Below are positions 1-5,177 of a stretch of 5,177 nt of DNA, piece by piece (positions within the stretch are counted from its first letter, which is position 1; each line of letters starts with the position of its first letter). The position numbers were made by a program, and so were the translations under genes. The notes beneath the pieces are model-generated. The model saw nothing but the letters and a program-made list of their open reading frames with translations, did no database searches and had not been told where the DNA came from. The stretch covers positions 1 through 5,177 of the forward strand of contig DZDC01000147.1 of the NCBI GenBank assembly GCA_022736595.1. Reading direction: 5' to 3'. This DNA is from Draconibacterium orientale (GTDB taxonomy: Bacteria; Bacteroidota; Bacteroidia; Bacteroidales; UBA1556).

Positions 1-153
1 CATATATATAACAGGAATGAATTTGAAGATTATTTGCTAAATAATACAAGACTTGAGACGGCAAGTAGCTCCCGTCATGAGTTTGGATTTATATATAAAG
101 AAGAAAATCAATTGTTTTTTAAATTGAATCTTCAGATTCGGTTTTTGAAATAG
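1..153 (+). CDS. C-terminal fragment of an unidentified protein, possibly an outer-membrane beta-barrel
   Basis: The reading frame is open from the first base of the window and ends at TAG 151-153, giving 50 residues with no start inside the window. The last 30 residues alternate polar and hydrophobic or aromatic positions in two strand-like blocks (HEFGFIYK, then LFFKLNLQIRFL) separated by a short polar turn (EENQ). That pattern fits a terminal beta-hairpin of a Bacteroidota outer-membrane barrel, where an aromatic residue close to the C-terminus is usual; here F48 is third from the end. No family motif is recognisable, so the function is not assigned. The gene is convergent with glyQS, and the shared hairpin at 209-245 lies 55 nt beyond its stop. 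It could also be the end of a soluble beta-rich protein. That this is a real gene end is likely but not certain, because the fragment is short. Confidence 0.5.
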   Translation, partial: HIYNRNEFEDYLLNNTRLETASSSRHEFGFIYKEENQLFFKLNLQIRFLK

Positions 154-208
154 ATGCCGCTCTAGAATCAATATTCAAATTTTTTTCATACTTCCCCCCC
201 TCAAACCC

Positions 209-245
209 AAAAGCCGCCTTGAACCTCAGTTCAAAGCGGCTTTTT
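209..245. terminator. Bidirectional rho-independent terminator between convergent genes
   Basis: The left arm (AAAAGCCGC, one mismatched base, TTGAAC) pairs with the right arm (GTTCAA, one mismatched base, GCGGC plus T residues) around a CTCA loop. The outer stem is GC-rich. A T5 tract follows on the plus strand at 241-245, and the A4 at 209-212 supplies a U tract for minus-strand transcripts. It starts 19 nt after the glyQS stop, the expected place for a glyQS terminator, and can also stop readthrough from the plus-strand gene ending at 153. A C7 run (194-200) lies just outside it. Confidence 0.88.
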
Positions 246-264
246 CTAATTTTATAGGGAAGCC

Positions 265-1797
265 TTATTCCTCAAATTTCACCACTAGCTTTTTGCGAAT
301 GATTTCATTGAGTTCGCTGATGGACACACGCACCTGCTGCATGCTGTCGCGGTCGCGGAGGGTGACGGTGTTTTCGGTTAAGGTTTCGTGGTCGATGGTA
401 ATGCAATAGGGCGTTCCAATGGCATCGTGCCGGCGGTAACGCTTTCCAATGGCATCCTTCTCGTCGTACTGGCAGTTGAAGTCGTACTTGAGTTGGTTCA
501 TCACTTCGCGGGCTTTTTCGGCCAATCCATCCTTCTTCATCAAAGGCAAAATGGCAGCTTTCACCGGGGCTAAATTGGCAGGTAAATGCAATACCACCCG
601 CTCGCTTCCGTCTTCCAATTTCTCTTCGTCGTAGGAGTTGGAAAGTACGGCCAAAAACATGCGGTCGAGACCAATGGAGGTTTCTATAACATAAGGAACA
701 TAGCTCTCATTAAGCTCAGGATCAAAATATTGGAGCTTCTTGCCCGAATATTCTTGGTGTGCCGAAAGGTCAAAGTCGGTACGACTGTGGATGCCTTCCA
801 ATTCTTTAAATCCAATGGGAAAATTGAATTCAATATCGGCAGCGGCATTGGCATAATGCGCCAGTTTCTCATGGTTGTGGAACTTATAATTTTCGCGTCC
901 AATGCCCAAATTCAAATGCCATTGCAGGCGTTTTTGTTTCCAGCTTTCAAACCATTGCAACTCCTCTCCTGGGCGTACAAAAAACTGCATCTCCATTTGT
1001 TCAAATTCGCGCATGCGGAAGATAAATTGGCGGGCAACAATCTCGTTGCGGAAGGCTTTTCCAATCTGGGCAATGCCAAATGGAATCTTCATACGACCTG
1101 TTTTTTGCACGTTAAGGTAGTTCACAAAAATACCTTGGGCGGTTTCGGGGCGAAGGTAAATATCGTTGCTGTCTTCGCTCACGGAGCCCATCTGGGTTTT
1201 AAACATCAGGTTAAACTGGCGCACCTCCGTCCAATTGCGAGAGCCCGAAACGGGGCAGGCAATTTCCAATTCCTCAATCAGGGCTTTGATATCGGCCAAA
1301 TCGTTCTTTTCTAAGCTTCCATAAAACCTTTTGGTGATGGCGTCAATCTGTTGTTGACGTTCCAAAATGCGGGCATTGGTACTTCTAAATTGGGCTTCAT
1401 CAAAACTTTCACCAAAACGCTCCCTGGCTTTGTCGATGTCCTTCTGATTCTTCGCTTCAATTTTAGCCATGTGGTCTTCCACCAGTACGTCGGCACGGTA
1501 GCGTTTTTTGCTGTCCTTATTGTCGATCAAAGGATCGTTGAAAGCGCCCACATGTCCCGAAGCTTTCCAAATGGTAGGATGCATAAAGATGGCGCTGTCG
1601 ATGCCCACAATGTTTTCGTGCATTTGCACCATGGCTTTCCACCAATAGTTTTTAATGTTGTTTTTAAGCTCCACGCCGTTTTGAGCGTAGTCGTAAACAG
1701 CACTCAGCCCGTCATAAATCTCGCTGGACTGAAAAATGAAACCGTACTCCTTGGAGTGGGCAATAATTTTCTTGAATTTTTCCTCGTTGTTTTGCAT
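265..1797 (-). CDS. glyQS: Glycyl-tRNA synthetase, single-chain homodimeric class II type
   Basis: This enzyme charges tRNA-Gly with glycine in the cytoplasm, using ATP. At 510 residues it is close to the usual length for bacterial enzymes of the archaeal/eukaryotic-like (alpha2) type, not the alpha2beta2 type. The motif 1 region is around residues 62-90 (VGIDSAIFMHP, then WKASGHVGAFNDP). An inserted helical segment covers about 100-180. RPETAQGIFVNY (216-227) precedes motif 2, which includes FRNE at 249-252 and the arginine-rich RQFIFRMREFEQME. Motif 3 is ETSIGLDR at 372-379, with its arginine present. The anticodon-binding domain occupies about 400-510, ending in the typical TPYCITID...TVTLRDRDSMQQ block (462-488). 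Where many relatives have a CPxCG knuckle before FNLMF, this protein has CPVSG (181-185), with the second cysteine replaced by serine. The ATG start at 1797 fits the family N-terminus (NNEEKFKKIIAHSKEYGFIF). It lies 39 nt beyond the kinase stop and may be co-transcribed with it; I see no good promoter in the gap. Confidence 0.97.
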   Translation of the reverse strand: MQNNEEKFKKIIAHSKEYGFIFQSSEIYDGLSAVYDYAQNGVELKNNIKNYWWKAMVQMHENIVGIDSAIFMHPTIWKASGHVGAFNDPLIDNKDSKKRYRADVLVEDHMAKIEAKNQKDIDKARERFGESFDEAQFRSTNARILERQQQIDAITKRFYGSLEKNDLADIKALIEELEIACPVSGSRNWTEVRQFNLMFKTQMGSVSEDSNDIYLRPETAQGIFVNYLNVQKTGRMKIPFGIAQIGKAFRNEIVARQFIFRMREFEQMEMQFFVRPGEELQWFESWKQKRLQWHLNLGIGRENYKFHNHEKLAHYANAAADIEFNFPIGFKELEGIHSRTDFDLSAHQEYSGKKLQYFDPELNESYVPYVIETSIGLDRMFLAVLSNSYDEEKLEDGSERVVLHLPANLAPVKAAILPLMKKDGLAEKAREVMNQLKYDFNCQYDEKDAIGKRYRRHDAIGTPYCITIDHETLTENTVTLRDRDSMQQVRVSISELNEIIRKKLVVKFEE

Positions 1798-1836
1798 TTT
1801 GCAAAAATCTTTTATTTGTAAAACTTTTTATTTCAA

Positions 1837-2817
1837 CTATTTGGCTAAATCATGGGTCATTTTATAGATTCGCTCCCAACGGGCTTCATCCATTTTGGCT
1901 CCAATCACTTCAATAACGTTTCCAGAAGTAATACTTCCGATGGCCGCACAATGATTGAGGGGTAAACCTTGGGTCAATCCGTACAAAAATCCACTGGCAT
2001 ACAAATCGCCTGCGCCTGTGGTGTCAATGCTTGTAGCCTGAATTACACCTGCGGAATAATTAACTCCGGCATGGCGCACCAAACTGCCTTTTCTACCCAC
2101 TTTAACGATGGCGTAGTCCACGTTTTTACTGATTTCCATCAAGGCTTCTTCGGGTTCCTTTCCGGTGAAGGCTTTCGCCTCTTCTTCATTGGCAAAAACA
2201 ATGTCCACGTATTGATCCACCATTTTTTGGATAAAAGGCAAATGGGCTTCCACCACGTTGTAACTGGCTAGGTCAATACTTACCTTGCATCCGGCCTCTT
2301 TGGCCAGTTTCATCGCTTTTTCGATAAGCTCGTAGTTTTGAACCAAATATCCTTCGATATGAAAAATGTCGTAACCTTGAAACAGTTGTGATTGCAAGTC
2401 ATTGGCACTCAGTTCTACAGCAGCGCCAAGGAAAGTGGCAAAGGTGCGTTCAGAATCAGGGCTGATGAGGGCCATGGCCAAACCTGAGGGGCTATCGCTT
2501 TCGGCCAATAGGGGAGTAACTCCTGCCGAAATCATATCGTTTTTGAAAAGTCCACCAATTTCGTCGCGACCAATTTTCCCGAGAAAAGCGGTTTCAATAC
2601 CCAGTTTTGCCAATCCGTGGATGGTGTTGGCGGCAGAACCACCACTGGCATGGGTAGGTTGAAAATGTGCAGTAGCTTGACGCACACGGTGGGAGGTTTC
2701 CCAATCCACCAACTGCATACTGCCTTTGGGCAGGTTTTGTTGTTGTAAAAAATGATCGTTATCGATACGTACCAAGGCATCCACCAATGCGTTGCCCATT
2801 CCTAAAATCTTTGCCAT
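1837..2817 (-). CDS. PfkB-family kinase, adenosine-kinase-like
   Basis: A 326-residue ribokinase-fold (PfkB) kinase that transfers the ATP gamma-phosphate to a sugar or nucleoside hydroxyl in the cytoplasm. The N-terminal block GMGNALVD (6-13) resembles the GMGNPLLD of human adenosine kinase and supplies the substrate-binding Asp13. PfkB signature 1 covers about 59-88, with the di-glycine GGSAANT followed by GKIGRDEIG. NEEEAKAFTG (210-219) is the conserved mid-domain block. Signature 2, DTTGAGD (265-271), holds the anion hole and catalytic base Asp271. The beta-lid lies within roughly residues 14-55. Proteins with this N-terminus are usually annotated as adenosine kinase, which makes AMP from adenosine, but PfkB specificity cannot be read reliably from motifs; inosine-guanosine or a sugar remain possible. 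The ATG at 2817 gives the standard start, MAKILGMGNA. The gene lies between the PepSY gene (67 nt) and glyQS (39 nt), all on the minus strand. No defect is visible. Confidence 0.9.
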   Translation of the reverse strand: MAKILGMGNALVDALVRIDNDHFLQQQNLPKGSMQLVDWETSHRVRQATAHFQPTHASGGSAANTIHGLAKLGIETAFLGKIGRDEIGGLFKNDMISAGVTPLLAESDSPSGLAMALISPDSERTFATFLGAAVELSANDLQSQLFQGYDIFHIEGYLVQNYELIEKAMKLAKEAGCKVSIDLASYNVVEAHLPFIQKMVDQYVDIVFANEEEAKAFTGKEPEEALMEISKNVDYAIVKVGRKGSLVRHAGVNYSAGVIQATSIDTTGAGDLYASGFLYGLTQGLPLNHCAAIGSITSGNVIEVIGAKMDEARWERIYKMTHDLAK

Positions 2818-2851
2818 GTTTTAATGTATTTTGAATTTGTATTCAGCACTG

Positions 2852-2859
2852 CAAAGAAA
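2852..2859 (-). promoter_or_regulatory. Possible weak -7 promoter box for the kinase gene
   Basis: On the minus strand this reads TTTCTTTG, seven of eight positions matching the Bacteroidota -7 consensus TAnnTTTG, with T in place of A at position two. It is 34 nt upstream of the kinase ATG, leaving a leader of about 25-30 nt if transcription starts a few bases downstream. No clear -33 TTG is visible, so this is a tentative call. The kinase may instead be read from the PepSY promoter. Confidence 0.3.
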
Positions 2860-2884
2860 CGAAAAATTTTGGGAGCCTAAAAGC

Positions 2885-4393
2885 CTATTTTCGATAGAGT
2901 TTATACCAAATAAGAAAGCCACTGATGAGGATAAAAAGGAGGACCAAGGCCGATAAAGGAATTATTAAAACATAAAAATCACCCACCAGCGATTGAAATA
3001 TTCTTGCCGTATGAATTTCTAAAGCAAAATTCCACAGTGGCATTCTAAAATCATCCTTTTGCACTTGGGTGGGTTCTGGAAAAGACTGATTTCTATTTAA
3101 CATCAAAGCCCCTTGATTGTAGTCGAACACCACCACCGAAGAACCAAAATCTTGGCTATAACCGCTGATTAAAAATTCTCCAATGGGAGGCCCCATTGTT
3201 TTAGGAGCTTGGTAAACTTGTTGCTTTATCACATCCCAAATCATTGCCTTTTGGGGCTGATACAAAAACAATCCTTCAAAACTTCCCACCAAATATGAAC
3301 CCGTGGATATTGTTTCGAAAACGGTGGCTCCCATTACCGAAATGGGGGGCTGTTGTTCGAAGGTTTTAAGTTCTGTTTTAAAGAAATCGGTGCTGTAAAA
3401 TACCCCTTCAGAGGTGCTTATCACAAAACGTTTTTGGCCTGCATCGTAGGTAAATCTTCGCAGTTGATCGAACCATGGATTCTCGGTATCCAATTCGGTA
3501 AATGGAATTTTGGCCACTTTAATATTGCCAATGGCAGCAAGCAGGGGAGGACGTAGAAACATCCCTGTGGCGGTGGTTACAATTAATAGTACCACCGTAG
3601 TCCAACCCAGACGGTTGTGCCATTTTAAATTCCATCGAATGTGCCCTTTTTGACGACTTCTTTGATGGTCTTGGAGCTTTGGATTTCTAAATTTACGTTT
3701 TTTAAAGAATAATATATAGCCTGTAATGGTTAGAAAAATAAGGATAAGTCCAGCAAAATCCACCAGCAAGCGACCTATATTTCCATAGATTTCGCCTGAA
3801 TGAATCACCCAAAGGGTTTTAAAAAGTCCGATTTTATTATTGTAGTTTTCGGGAGGAGGTAATATTTTAATTTTAAAATTATGGAGTTCTTCGTCGCTAA
3901 TGAGAATGTACGAACGGGTTAGAAAATAAAGGCTATCCGCTACTTGAGTGATGTCAACCACTTGTTGATCGGGGCCAGGCAAGACCAACTGCTTCCATAG
4001 GTTTTCGCTGGTATTGAAACGATAAAGCGCGCTTTGAGTAGCAGCAAGAAGTATTTGGTGCTGGCTTTTGAAAACCTTATGAATGCGCTGATGATCCATG
4101 CCATAGGGAATGCCTCGGGTAAAAGGTTCAGGGTTTTGGAATAAGGTATCGGTGAGCATCATTCCCATATTTCCATACCAAAGCACCATATTGGAGTCGA
4201 GTTTGAGGCTGGCTTTCAGCGAACCCACCTCCCACCGGTTCATTTGGTACTGGCTTGGGAGCAACTTGCGATTCAGATCCATGCCAGAAATAAGGTTGCG
4301 GTGGTTGAGTAAAATGCCGCTCAGGGCAAAAAGCAGGATGATGAAGCCAAATATCAGGCTTAACCACTTATGATATTTTCGTAAAGTTTTCAA
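2885..4393 (-). CDS. PepSY-associated four-helix membrane protein, duplicated architecture, possible ferric/haem reductase relative
   Basis: A 502-residue inner-membrane protein with four predicted membrane helices at about 10-30, 207-230, 262-280 and 473-496. The N-terminus (KYHKWLSLIFGF...LSGILLNH) is the hallmark of the PepSY-associated TM family, some members of which (FoxB-like) are di-haem reductases of ferric siderophores. Candidate haem ligands sit beside each helix: H8 and H31, H198 in IHSGEIYG, H259 in WHNRLGW and H461 in EIHTARIF. The two halves repeat the same plan: helix, long periplasmic segment, His-containing motif, helix. The periplasmic parts (about 40-195 and 285-460) contain strand-like, propeller-like pieces such as EGVFYSTDFF and EGLFLYQP. 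I see no classic PepSY domain motif. The start is TTG at 4393: an in-frame TAA lies two codons upstream, and the next ATG (residue 38) would delete the first helix. The gene is divergent from the Rrf2 regulator, suggesting joint control. Substrate and electron donor are unknown. Confidence 0.85.
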   Translation of the reverse strand: MKTLRKYHKWLSLIFGFIILLFALSGILLNHRNLISGMDLNRKLLPSQYQMNRWEVGSLKASLKLDSNMVLWYGNMGMMLTDTLFQNPEPFTRGIPYGMDHQRIHKVFKSQHQILLAATQSALYRFNTSENLWKQLVLPGPDQQVVDITQVADSLYFLTRSYILISDEELHNFKIKILPPPENYNNKIGLFKTLWVIHSGEIYGNIGRLLVDFAGLILIFLTITGYILFFKKRKFRNPKLQDHQRSRQKGHIRWNLKWHNRLGWTTVVLLIVTTATGMFLRPPLLAAIGNIKVAKIPFTELDTENPWFDQLRRFTYDAGQKRFVISTSEGVFYSTDFFKTELKTFEQQPPISVMGATVFETISTGSYLVGSFEGLFLYQPQKAMIWDVIKQQVYQAPKTMGPPIGEFLISGYSQDFGSSVVVFDYNQGALMLNRNQSFPEPTQVQKDDFRMPLWNFALEIHTARIFQSLVGDFYVLIIPLSALVLLFILISGFLIWYKLYRK

Positions 4394-4418
4394 GTTTTAT
4401 ACTATATTAAATACGATA

Positions 4419-4426
4419 CAAATGTA
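4419..4426 (-). promoter_or_regulatory. -7 promoter box (TACATTTG) for the PepSY membrane protein gene
   Basis: The minus strand reads TACATTTG, an exact match to the Bacteroidota -7 consensus TAnnTTTG. It is 25 nt upstream of the TTG start codon, implying a leader of roughly 20 nt. No good -33 TTG is seen, which would fit a promoter depending on a regulator. A 10-bp palindrome (4427-4436) directly abuts it upstream, within the -33/-7 spacer. Confidence 0.65.
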
Positions 4427-4493
4427 GTATATATACGCTTTGATGAATACCCATAAGTTGGTATTTATAAATATTTTTAAGGGTTTACGTAAA
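4427..4493. promoter_or_regulatory. Cluster of short palindromes in the divergent promoter region, candidate operators
   Basis: Four dyads lie here. GTATATATAC (4427-4436) is a perfect palindrome in the spacer of the PepSY promoter. AATACC-N8-GGTATT (4446-4465) is a 20-bp dyad. TATTTATAAATA (4462-4473) is a perfect 12-bp palindrome overlapping the previous one. TTTACGTAAA (4484-4493) is a perfect 10-bp palindrome ending 18 nt before the Rrf2 gene's -7 box, near its -33 region. Rrf2 regulators bind dyads as dimers and often control their own gene, so one or more of these may be the operator. AT-rich DNA yields short palindromes by chance. The CG-containing TTTACGTAAA and the GG/CC-containing dyad are the least likely to be chance. 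Confidence 0.4.
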
Positions 4494-4511
4494 AGTTAAA
4501 TAGATTAAATA

Positions 4512-4519
4512 TAACTTTG
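4512..4519 (+). promoter_or_regulatory. -7 promoter box (TAACTTTG) for the Rrf2 regulator gene
   Basis: TAACTTTG matches the Bacteroidota TAnnTTTG -7 consensus exactly and ends 24 nt before the ATG at 4544, so the leader would be about 18-20 nt. The -33 region is occupied by the palindrome TTTACGTAAA, with no plain TTG. The box contains the TTG at 4517, which therefore cannot be the start codon if this promoter is used. Confidence 0.7.
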
Positions 4520-4543
4520 CACCTTCAAAACAGAGAATCCAAG

Positions 4544-4957
4544 ATGCGATTAAGTAAAACTTCTGAATATGCACTTCGGGTATTGAGCTTTATGATCAAT
4601 AGCGATTTACAAGTGTTTTCGGCCAAACTTTTGGTAGAAAGCTTAAATGTTCCAGACAAATATTTACGTCGTATTATGACCGATATGTCGAAGTATGGCT
4701 TTATCAAAAGCATACAAGGGCGCGAAGGAGGTTATGTATTTGCCAAGAATGCCAATCGTATTTTTATCTCAGATGTTATTGATGCTGTGGAAGGTATGGA
4801 TCGATATAGAGGTTGTATTTTGGGTTTTGACCGTTGTAGCGATGAGCACCCTTGCAGTTTGCACAAGCGATATTCAGAAGTTCGCGACAAGAGCATTGAA
4901 TTTTTGAATACTACTTCCATCGCAACCTTAAAAGATCAGGAGGTTTTGAAGTTTTAA
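4544..4957 (+). CDS. Rrf2/IscR-family transcriptional regulator with a candidate Fe-S cluster site
   Basis: A 137-residue winged-helix DNA-binding protein of the Rrf2 family, probably a dimeric cytoplasmic sensor. The N-terminus MRLSKTSEYALRVL is the family's first helix. The helix-turn-helix spans about 24-52 (SAKLLVESLNVPDKYLRRIM), followed by the wing GREGGYVFAK (59-68). The cluster loop contains C91, C98, C104 and H107, in the pattern Cys-x6-Cys-x5-Cys-x2-His. The last three match the spacing of E. coli IscR C98/C104/H107, while the first gap is one residue longer than in IscR. This supports binding of a [2Fe-2S] or [4Fe-4S] cluster that senses iron, NO or redox state; which signal cannot be told from sequence. 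ATG 4544 is preferred over the in-frame TTG at 4517, which would add nine non-family residues and overlaps the promoter. The gene is divergent from the PepSY gene and 154 nt before the next plus-strand gene; either is a plausible target. Confidence 0.92.
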   Translation: MRLSKTSEYALRVLSFMINSDLQVFSAKLLVESLNVPDKYLRRIMTDMSKYGFIKSIQGREGGYVFAKNANRIFISDVIDAVEGMDRYRGCILGFDRCSDEHPCSLHKRYSEVRDKSIEFLNTTSIATLKDQEVLKF

Positions 4958-4964
4958 TTTTTTT

Positions 4965-4990
4965 ATAATTAAATACTATAATTAAATACT
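4965..4990 (+). repeat. Perfect 13-bp tandem duplication in an AT-rich intergenic spacer
   Basis: ATAATTAAATACT occurs twice in direct, gapless succession (4965-4977 and 4978-4990). It lies just after the Rrf2 stop, inside an almost purely A/T spacer (4958-5111) that leads to the next plus-strand gene. I find no exact TAnnTTTG box, convincing hairpin terminator or small gene in that spacer. The duplication may be replication slippage or a repeated protein-binding site. Confidence 0.8.
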
Positions 4991-5111
4991 ACATGAATAT
5001 AGAATATAAAATAATTAGATAAGTATATATATTTATAATATAATTAAAATTAATTAAATAGAAGTATTCTTAACACTATATATAACTCGTATTAATTAAA
5101 ACCAATAAATT

Positions 5112-5177
5112 ATGAAAACAAGTATTCTCGACAGGTTTATGAGCAAAAAGGGGTTGTACGCTTCCTTTTGGTTCATA
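5112..5177 (+). CDS. N-terminal fragment of an unidentified protein, running off the window
   Basis: An ATG at 5112 opens a frame of 22 codons that is still open at the last base. The peptide begins MKTSILDRFMSKKGLY and continues ASFWFI, so a basic stretch leads into a hydrophobic one. This would suit a signal peptide or first membrane helix, but too little is present to name a family. A later in-frame ATG at 5139 is an alternative start. The AT-rich upstream DNA and the shift to a more balanced base composition at 5112 support a real gene start. No -7 box is evident just upstream, so it may be read from the Rrf2 promoter or have a divergent promoter type. As the gene downstream of an Rrf2 regulator, it is a candidate regulon member. 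Confidence 0.5.
   Translation, partial: MKTSILDRFMSKKGLYASFWFI

Noticed and set aside
126..139. GAATC-TTCA-GATTC hairpin as a terminator of the left-edge gene
   Set aside because: It lies inside the coding end, has only a 5-bp weak stem and is followed by mixed sequence and not directly by a T tract. The hairpin at 209-245 is far better.
586..1314. A 242-codon plus-strand open frame opposite glyQS
   Set aside because: It is wholly antisense to a confidently identified gene with full conserved motifs. The translation shows no family features, and such frames commonly arise opposite GC-biased coding DNA.
1351..1821. A 156-codon plus-strand open frame opposite the 5' part of glyQS
   Set aside because: It is a shadow of the glyQS reading frame, with no recognisable domain or promoter.
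1798..1836. A separate glyQS promoter in the gap after the kinase gene
   Set aside because: The best minus-strand match (GATTTTTG) misses the first consensus base and sits only four bases from the ATG, which would make the transcript nearly leaderless.
4517..4543. TTG at 4517 as the start of the Rrf2 gene
   Set aside because: It lies within the TAACTTTG promoter box, and the nine extra residues are not part of the family N-terminus, which begins exactly at the ATG at 4544.
4958..5111. A small gene or RNA gene in the AT-rich spacer
   Set aside because: Stops are frequent in all frames, and there is no tRNA-like or other structured GC-containing element.
5062..5128. 9-bp direct repeat AAGTATTCT at 5062-5070 and 5120-5128
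   Set aside because: It is short, and one copy lies inside the coding start. A repeat of this length is easily due to chance in AT-rich DNA.

Overview
The window looks like a piece of a Bacteroidota chromosome. Three things in the sequence suggest this. Two promoter-like TAnnTTTG boxes (the -7 element of the Bacteroidota housekeeping sigma factor) sit about 20 nt before a likely transcription start and gene start. There are no convincing Shine-Dalgarno sequences. The protein types (single-chain class II glycyl-tRNA synthetase, adenosine-kinase-like PfkB kinase, PepSY-type membrane protein, Rrf2 regulator) are common there. I cannot resolve the order or genus.

Layout. Positions 1-153 hold the last 50 codons of a plus-strand gene whose product could be an outer-membrane beta-barrel. 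It converges on glyQS, and a strong hairpin at 209-245 with T tracts on both sides can terminate transcription from both directions. The minus strand then carries three co-directional genes. Read from their upstream end, they are a PepSY-associated four-helix membrane protein (2885-4393), a PfkB-family sugar/nucleoside kinase resembling adenosine kinase (1837-2817) and glycyl-tRNA synthetase (265-1797). The gaps are 67 and 39 nt, so partial co-transcription is possible, although the kinase may have its own weak promoter.

A 150-nt divergent intergenic region (4394-4543) separates the PepSY gene from a plus-strand Rrf2-family regulator (4544-4957). The regulator has the three cysteines and histidine expected of an Fe-S sensor. 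Each gene has a TAnnTTTG box, and several short palindromes lie between and within the promoters. An AT-rich spacer with a perfect 13-bp tandem duplication follows, then the first 22 codons of a further plus-strand gene that runs off the window.

How the genes may work together. glyQS and the kinase are housekeeping genes of translation and purine salvage or nucleotide metabolism. The part with most regulatory interest is the divergent Rrf2/PepSY pair. An iron-sulfur-type sensor faces a membrane protein whose family includes haem-binding ferric-siderophore reductases, which suggests an iron- or redox-responsive unit. This is inference from layout and motifs. I see no mobile element, CRISPR array, RNA gene or clearly new system here.
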